Origin: Marinospirillum alkaliphilum DSM 21637 | GTDB lineage: Bacteria; Pseudomonadota; Gammaproteobacteria; Pseudomonadales; Halomonadaceae | Length of the DNA: 64,000 nucleotides | Direction of reading: 5' to 3' | Assembly: GCF_900119735.1 (NCBI RefSeq) | Contig: NZ_FPJW01000011.1 | Location: 36,669-100,668, forward strand | In this document: piece by piece, positions 60,599 to 64,000 of the stretch | How the letters are laid out: every line of letters starts with the position of its first letter | Position numbering within the stretch: the stretch's first letter is position 1 | The notes under the pieces: generated by a model | The model's input: the letters and a program-made list of their open reading frames with translations, nothing else | Databases searched by the model: none | What the model was told of the DNA's origin: nothing | Position numbers and translations under genes: made by a program

Positions 60599-62025
60599 GA
60601 TGCTGCATCAACCTCCCGCAAAGGGCTGAAAGGGTCCAATAAATCCAGTTGCTGCCCTGCTGAAGGCGCACGCGCCATGGTCCAGGGCTTGATGGCTTCA
60701 ATCAAGGCTTGCTGAGATTCCGTTTCACCATGCACCAGCAACAAGGCCGGGGCATCCTCAAAATGCCGATACCAGTCAATCAAACCCTTCTGATCGGCAT
60801 GGGCAGAAAAACCACCAATGGTATGCACCCTGGCGGCCACATTGATCTCCTCACCCCAGAGTTTGATGGTGGTCGCGCCTTCAATGATGCGCCGCCCCAG
60901 GGTGTTACGCGCCTGGAACCCAACAAACACCAGATGATTGCCTTCACGCCAGACATGGTTTTTCAAATGGTGACGAATCCGTCCCCCTTCACACATGCCA
61001 CTGCCGGCAATGATGATTGCACCCTTCCTGATGTTGTTGATCTGCATCGACTCATCCGGTGAACGGGTGATGTGCAGATTCGGCAGCAGATCCTTGTACT
61101 GGTGTTTTGCCCACAACTCACGGGTTTCAGCATCATACAAATGGCTGTGATTGGCATACACCTCGGTGGCCTCTATCGCCATTGGGCTATCCAGATAAAT
61201 CTGCCAGTCAGCCACGCCCCACTCCTTGTAATGCTTGGCAAACAGATACAACAGCTCCTGAGTGCGCCCCACCGCAAAAGCGGGAATCAGCACATTACCA
61301 CCCGACTGACGTGCCTCCTTCAGCACCTCACCCATCTCGATGAAACTCTCTTCCCAACTGCGGTGACAACGCCCACCGTAGGTGCTCTCCATCAACACCA
61401 CGTCAGCCTGCTTCAGGAAAGTGGGATTACGCAGAATGGGGGCACCGGCATGGCCCAGATCACCGGAAAAAACAATCCGCCGCTGATGGCCTTTTTCTTC
61501 CACATCCAGTTGCACAATGGCAGAACCCAGAATATGCCCGGCATCAAACAACCGCAGCACCACATCATCAGCAATCTTCAGCGGGCTGTCATAATCCATG
61601 CCGCGAAAATGACGCAGCGCTTTCTCAGCATCGGCGGTGGTGAACAGCGGCTCAATCAACGGCAGCCCCTTGCGCTCGCGCTTGCGGTTCTGAGTGAAGG
61701 CATCCCGCTCAGCAATGTGGGCGGCATCCATAAACATCACCCGACACATCTCCTGGCAGGCACGCTGGGTATAAATCTTGCCCTTGAAACCTTCCTTAAC
61801 CAGCACCGGAATCCGACCGCAATGATCCAGGTGGGAATGACTCAACACCACGGCATCAATACTGGCCGGATCAAAGGGAAAGGGCTCACCGTTGGCCTCT
61901 TCTTCCCGCGCCTTGCCGCCACCCTGCATCAGGCCACAATCCAACAGAATGCGTGAACGACCGACCTGCACCAGATGGCAGGAACCCGTCACTTCCTGTG
62001 CGGCACCCAGAAACTCGATATGCAT
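60595..62025 (-). CDS. MBL-fold beta-CASP ribonuclease-like protein
   Basis: 476 aa. The metallo-beta-lactamase core has SHSHLDHCGRIP (HxHxDH motif, two-metal site), VFSGDLGHAGAPILR and MESTYGG; the beta-CASP region has PAFAVGRTQELLYLF and the C-terminal RMBL motif VHTIGGFSAHADQ. This matches the CPSF73/YSH1-like bacterial RNA-processing hydrolases (as TTHA0252). Cytoplasmic. A stop-overlap of four bases joins it to the nuclease gene. The start ATG at 62025 is followed by HIEFLGAAQEVTGSCHLV. Confidence 0.92.
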   Translation of the reverse strand: MHIEFLGAAQEVTGSCHLVQVGRSRILLDCGLMQGGGKAREEEANGEPFPFDPASIDAVVLSHSHLDHCGRIPVLVKEGFKGKIYTQRACQEMCRVMFMDAAHIAERDAFTQNRKRERKGLPLIEPLFTTADAEKALRHFRGMDYDSPLKIADDVVLRLFDAGHILGSAIVQLDVEEKGHQRRIVFSGDLGHAGAPILRNPTFLKQADVVLMESTYGGRCHRSWEESFIEMGEVLKEARQSGGNVLIPAFAVGRTQELLYLFAKHYKEWGVADWQIYLDSPMAIEATEVYANHSHLYDAETRELWAKHQYKDLLPNLHITRSPDESMQINNIRKGAIIIAGSGMCEGGRIRHHLKNHVWREGNHLVFVGFQARNTLGRRIIEGATTIKLWGEEINVAARVHTIGGFSAHADQKGLIDWYRHFEDAPALLLVHGETESQQALIEAIKPWTMARAPSAGQQLDLLDPFSPLREVDAAS

Positions 62026-62160
62026 GGAAACTCCTTAAACCCTGATTGGGCAGTGTTTTTTTGAAGTCTATCAGAAAGCTGCGACATTTTTGTCTGGAAC
62101 CTGGCAGCACCCTGCCTTTCAAAGGGATAATAACCTGAAGCCATTAAACCGGGAGCCACC

Positions 62161-62628
62161 ATGAAACACCTTGCCCTGACCCTGCTGTTGTCACTGCTGA
62201 CCCTGCCGGCACTGGTTCTTCCTGCACTGGCAGAAGTCACCCACCGACCCGCCAGCGCGGAACTGATCAACAGCGGCATCCCCGTCATCGATATCCGCAC
62301 CGAACAGGAATGGCGGCAAACCGGCGTAGTGGCTGGTGCCATCCCCATCACCTTCTTTGATGCCAGAGGCCGCTACGATGCACAGGCCTTTCTGCAACAA
62401 CTGGAACAACAGGTCGACAAGGACCAGCCCATCGCCCTGATCTGCCGCACCGGCAACCGCACACGCGCAGTCAGCCAGTTTCTCAGTGAACAGGGATATC
62501 AGGTGATCAACATGGAAGGCGGCATCATGAAAATGCTGAGAGAAGGGTATCAGCCGGTCAGTTACAACCAGCGCGTTGCGGAACTGAATGCAACAGACAG
62601 TTGCACCCCAGGCCCCATGGGCTGTTAA
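62161..62628 (+). CDS. Periplasmic rhodanese-domain protein
   Basis: 155 aa with a Sec signal peptide (MKHLALTLLLSLLTLPALVLPALA). A single rhodanese domain follows, with IRTEQEWRQTGVVAGAIPITFFD and the active-site loop in ICRTGNRTRAVSQFL, where Cys (~100) is the sulfur acceptor. It could be a periplasmic sulfurtransferase, though the sulfur operon is 16 kb away. GGGAG precedes the ATG. Its last four bases overlap the convergent small ORF at 62625. Confidence 0.88.
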   Translation: MKHLALTLLLSLLTLPALVLPALAEVTHRPASAELINSGIPVIDIRTEQEWRQTGVVAGAIPITFFDARGRYDAQAFLQQLEQQVDKDQPIALICRTGNRTRAVSQFLSEQGYQVINMEGGIMKMLREGYQPVSYNQRVAELNATDSCTPGPMGC

Positions 62629-62810
62629 GCGGCCAAAAGAAAAAGGGCCTGTCCGTCATGGAAGGCCCTTCCCTTGTGCTTGACCTTGCGGTAACCCGCT
62701 TTGGCCTGCTTTTTCCGATCCGGATGCTCACCGGCATGCCCCACAGGCATGAACTTCGCCACCAGATTATGGAAACCCAGATCACTGGTGCGCTTCTTGC
62801 GTCTGGACAT
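62625..62810 (-). CDS. Small basic protein, ArfA-like ribosome-rescue candidate
   Basis: 61 aa. Highly basic with a C-terminal cluster RKKQAKAGYRKVKHKGR (32-48), similar in kind to the KGKGSYxRKxKH region of ArfA; the N-terminal part (MSRRKKRTSDLGFHNLVAKF) does not match ArfA. AAGGAGG precedes the ATG. An intrinsic terminator lies inside the last ~13 codons, so much of the mRNA would end before the stop codon. That arrangement is the known regulatory trick of arfA. I cannot prove homology; it may instead be an unrelated small protein. Confidence 0.5.
   Translation of the reverse strand: MSRRKKRTSDLGFHNLVAKFMPVGHAGEHPDRKKQAKAGYRKVKHKGRAFHDGQALFLLAA
62634..62670 (-). terminator. Intrinsic terminator within the 61-aa ORF
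   Basis: On the minus strand AAGGGCCT and AGGCCCTT form an 8-bp stem, extended by TCC/GGA with a one-base bulge and an ATGAC loop. It is followed by TTTTTCTTTT. The predicted 3' end (~62636) comes about ten bases before the TAA at 62627-62625. Confidence 0.82.
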
Positions 62811-63176
62811 CACATCCTCCTTACTGCGTTAAACAAAACAACCGAAAACCATATCGGTCAAGGGTGGGAGAGTTGAAGCCTACTGAGTGAACAAATATCC
62901 AACCCGTGAAAAAGCCGCAATTCAGTTCAACTGGTGTATCCCGCTTTTGCTGATAAGTCGTACCAGTACCCGGCACTGAAAAAAGAAAAACCCCAAACTG
63001 GTACGACTGATGGTGCTCCAATTGCCCAAGAGTGGTTCACCGGTTCAGGGTCTAACAGCCAATCTAGTCACTCCTGGCAATACTGTCAATCGGCCAACCC
63101 TTCGAAGCAATGGCAGACAATTGTGAGCGCTGCCTGGTGTTGGTTGTTCGCTACAGGTTGTCGCATTTCAGTAGCT
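62811..63176. other. 366-bp intergenic region before the CRISPR array
   Basis: Contains the upstream region of the small ORF (AAGGAGG at its edge), the 12-bp inverted repeat at 62956-63008, and AT-rich sequence up to the first CRISPR repeat. A 113-codon plus-strand frame (62934-63272) runs into the array and is not a gene. No leader-like A/T tract is seen next to the first repeat, fitting a distal (trailer) end. Confidence 0.6.
62956..63008. repeat. Perfect 12-bp inverted repeat in the array trailer
   Basis: AGTCGTACCAGT (62956-62967) and ACTGGTACGACT (62997-63008) are exact reverse complements separated by 29 bp rich in A (ACCCGGCACTGAAAAAAG...). It could be a terminator-like stem (no T-run), a protein site, or the end of a miniature element. 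Confidence 0.75.
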
Positions 63177-64000
63177 CCGGTTATCCCCGCGCCTGCGGGG
63201 AATCGATGCGTTCGCAACTCGTATCATCCAATACCCTTAAGTTATCCCCGCGCCTGCGGGGAATCGATTTGACCTCCGTCTAATCCCGTTTGATCCCGCG
63301 GTTTACCCCCGCCCTGCGGGGAATCGATTTGACCTCCGTCTAATCCCGTTTGATCCCGCGGTTTACCCCCGCCCTGCGGGGAATCGAAAAAGCTGGAGGT
63401 CTGAGAATGGTTGCTGTGCGGTTTATCCCCGCACCTGCGGGGAATCGATCACAAAGATGGAAAAGCGCAAGCAAGCCACCGGTTTATCCCCGCACCTGCG
63501 GGGAATCGAACAACAGGCACAGTTACATGGCTAGATATACCGGTTTATCCCCGCACCTGCGGGGAATCGGCCGATTAGCTCAAAATCTTTATCTTCCATA
63601 TCGGTTTATCCCCGCACCTGCGGGGAATCGTTGTCTTGCTCTATCTGCCTGAGTTCGTGACGCGGTTTATCCCCGCACCTGCGGGGAATCGGCCAGGATT
63701 ATCACTGGAGGCATGAGCCGGTGCGGTTTATCCCCGCACCTGCGGGGAATCGGAGGCAGGCGTTAAAAAGCCATACATTCAATGCGGTTTATCCCCGCAC
63801 CTGCGGGGAATCGACCACAACTGAATAGTAGTTAACTACAGTTTACGGTTTATCCCCGCACCTGCGGGGAATCGCCACAAGTGCCAGTTACCGCGCCCTG
63901 ATTAACGCGGTTTATCCCCGCACCTGCGGGGAATCGATCAACAATCGGCACTGCGGGATTGTTTCTACCGGTTTATCCCCGCACCTGCGGGGAATCGAGC
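63177..64000 (-). CRISPR. Type I-E CRISPR array (14 repeats visible, continues past the edge)
   Basis: 29-bp repeats start at 63177, 63238, 63299, 63359, 63419, 63480, 63541, 63602, 63663, 63724, 63785, 63846, 63908 and 63969. The plus-strand consensus begins CGGTTTATCCCCGC and ends GCGGGGAATCG, with a palindromic CCCCGC/GCGGGG stem. Spacers are 32 bp (one is 33). On the minus strand the repeat ends ATAAACCG, the E. coli I-E crRNA 5' handle, so transcription is leftward. The four leftmost repeats are degenerate. No cas gene lies in the window. Confidence 0.97.
63267..63358. repeat. Duplicated spacer plus degenerate repeat
   Basis: The 32-bp spacer at 63267-63298 is identical to the one at 63327-63358; both lie between degenerate repeats. 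The repeat between them (63299-63326) and the next (63359-63386) share the same one-base deletion and GTTTACCCCCGCC start. This is a whole repeat-spacer unit duplicated by recombination near the old end of the array. Confidence 0.92.

Noticed and set aside
62934..63272. 112-aa plus-strand frame running into the CRISPR array
   Set aside because: It reads through the inverted repeat and the first two repeats, has no ribosome site, and its composition follows the array.
63350..63652. 100-aa frame inside the CRISPR array
   Set aside because: Built from repeats and spacers; the repeated FIPAPAGN-type peptide is the translated repeat.
63177..64000. Array transcribed rightward with the leader on the left
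   Set aside because: The repeats decay on the left and the ATAAACCG handle lies on the minus strand, so the left end is the trailer.
1..64000. Prophage, genomic island or insertion sequence
   Set aside because: No integrase, transposase, phage gene or tRNA-flanking direct repeat was seen; gene order is housekeeping throughout.

Overview
This window is an ordinary stretch of gammaproteobacterial chromosome, ending on the right in a type I-E CRISPR array. The gene order alaS-lysC-csrA-tRNA-Ser-tRNA-Arg, the rpsF-rpsR-DUF2232-rplI-dnaB block beside rnr-rlmB, the cmoA-cmoB pair and the CheV/CheR/FlgMNA genes point to an Oceanospirillales/Pseudomonadales-type motile bacterium. Two complete Mrp Na+/H+ antiporter operons suggest a saline or alkaline habitat. 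A phasin and PhaR show polyhydroxyalkanoate storage. A flavocytochrome c / SoxYZ cluster shows reduced-sulfur oxidation. The genus is not proven; a Marinospirillum- or Nitrincola-like marine/haloalkaliphilic organism is only a guess. No transposase, integrase or prophage gene is seen.

Layout. 0-2.4 kb: alaS end, lysC, csrA and three tRNAs. 2.4-5.1 kb (minus): purD, a hotdog thioesterase and an orphan phosphoribulokinase. 5.3-10.5 kb: a branched-chain amino-acid-type ABC importer, with the binding protein convergent to the livGFHM block. 10.7-15.2 kb: phasin with PhaR-like operators, phaR, small unknowns, a PilZ-like protein, rsmE and a DUF3429 membrane protein. 15.4-28.3 kb: Mrp operon 1 (A/B fused, plus strand), corA, and Mrp operon 2 (separate A and B, minus strand). 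28.5-34.9 kb: hemH, a tRNA-Arg, ycgR, flgN, flgM with a FliA-type promoter, flgA, cheV, cheR and a ComFB-like gene. 35-38.8 kb (minus): a TAXI-type TRAP transporter operon with an embedded universal stress protein and a strong sigma-54 promoter. 39-42.8 kb: rsmC, cmoA, cmoB and fpr. 42.9-46.4 kb: cytochrome c, FccB, YeeE and fused SoxYZ. 46.4-49.8 kb: a REC-PilZ regulator, an unknown membrane protein and a chemoreceptor carrying a c-type heme motif. 49.9-59.3 kb: an isolated trpB, small genes, dnaB, rplI, DUF2232, rpsR, rpsF, rlmB and rnr. 59.5-62.8 kb: two tRNA-Leu, a DRGH nuclease, a beta-CASP MBL protein, a periplasmic rhodanese and a tiny basic ORF. 63.2-64 kb: the CRISPR array.

How the parts fit. 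Several genes deal with motility and c-di-GMP (YcgR, REC-PilZ, a PilZ-like protein, FlgMN, CheV/CheR, a heme chemoreceptor). Next to them is a periplasmic sulfur-redox module, so redox or sulfur taxis is a plausible but unproven link.

The most unusual items are these. (1) A 61-aa basic protein gene at 62.6-62.8 kb has a strong intrinsic terminator inside its reading frame before the stop codon, the arrangement known for the ribosome-rescue factor ArfA. (2) The FccAB-YeeE-SoxYZ cluster lacks SoxAXBCD. (3) A chemoreceptor has a periplasmic CxxCH motif. (4) The left (63.2 kb) end of the CRISPR array is decayed and carries a duplicated spacer, which implies leftward transcription with leader and cas genes beyond the right edge. 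Starts were moved from the longest reading frame wherever a Shine-Dalgarno sequence supported another codon; each case is noted.
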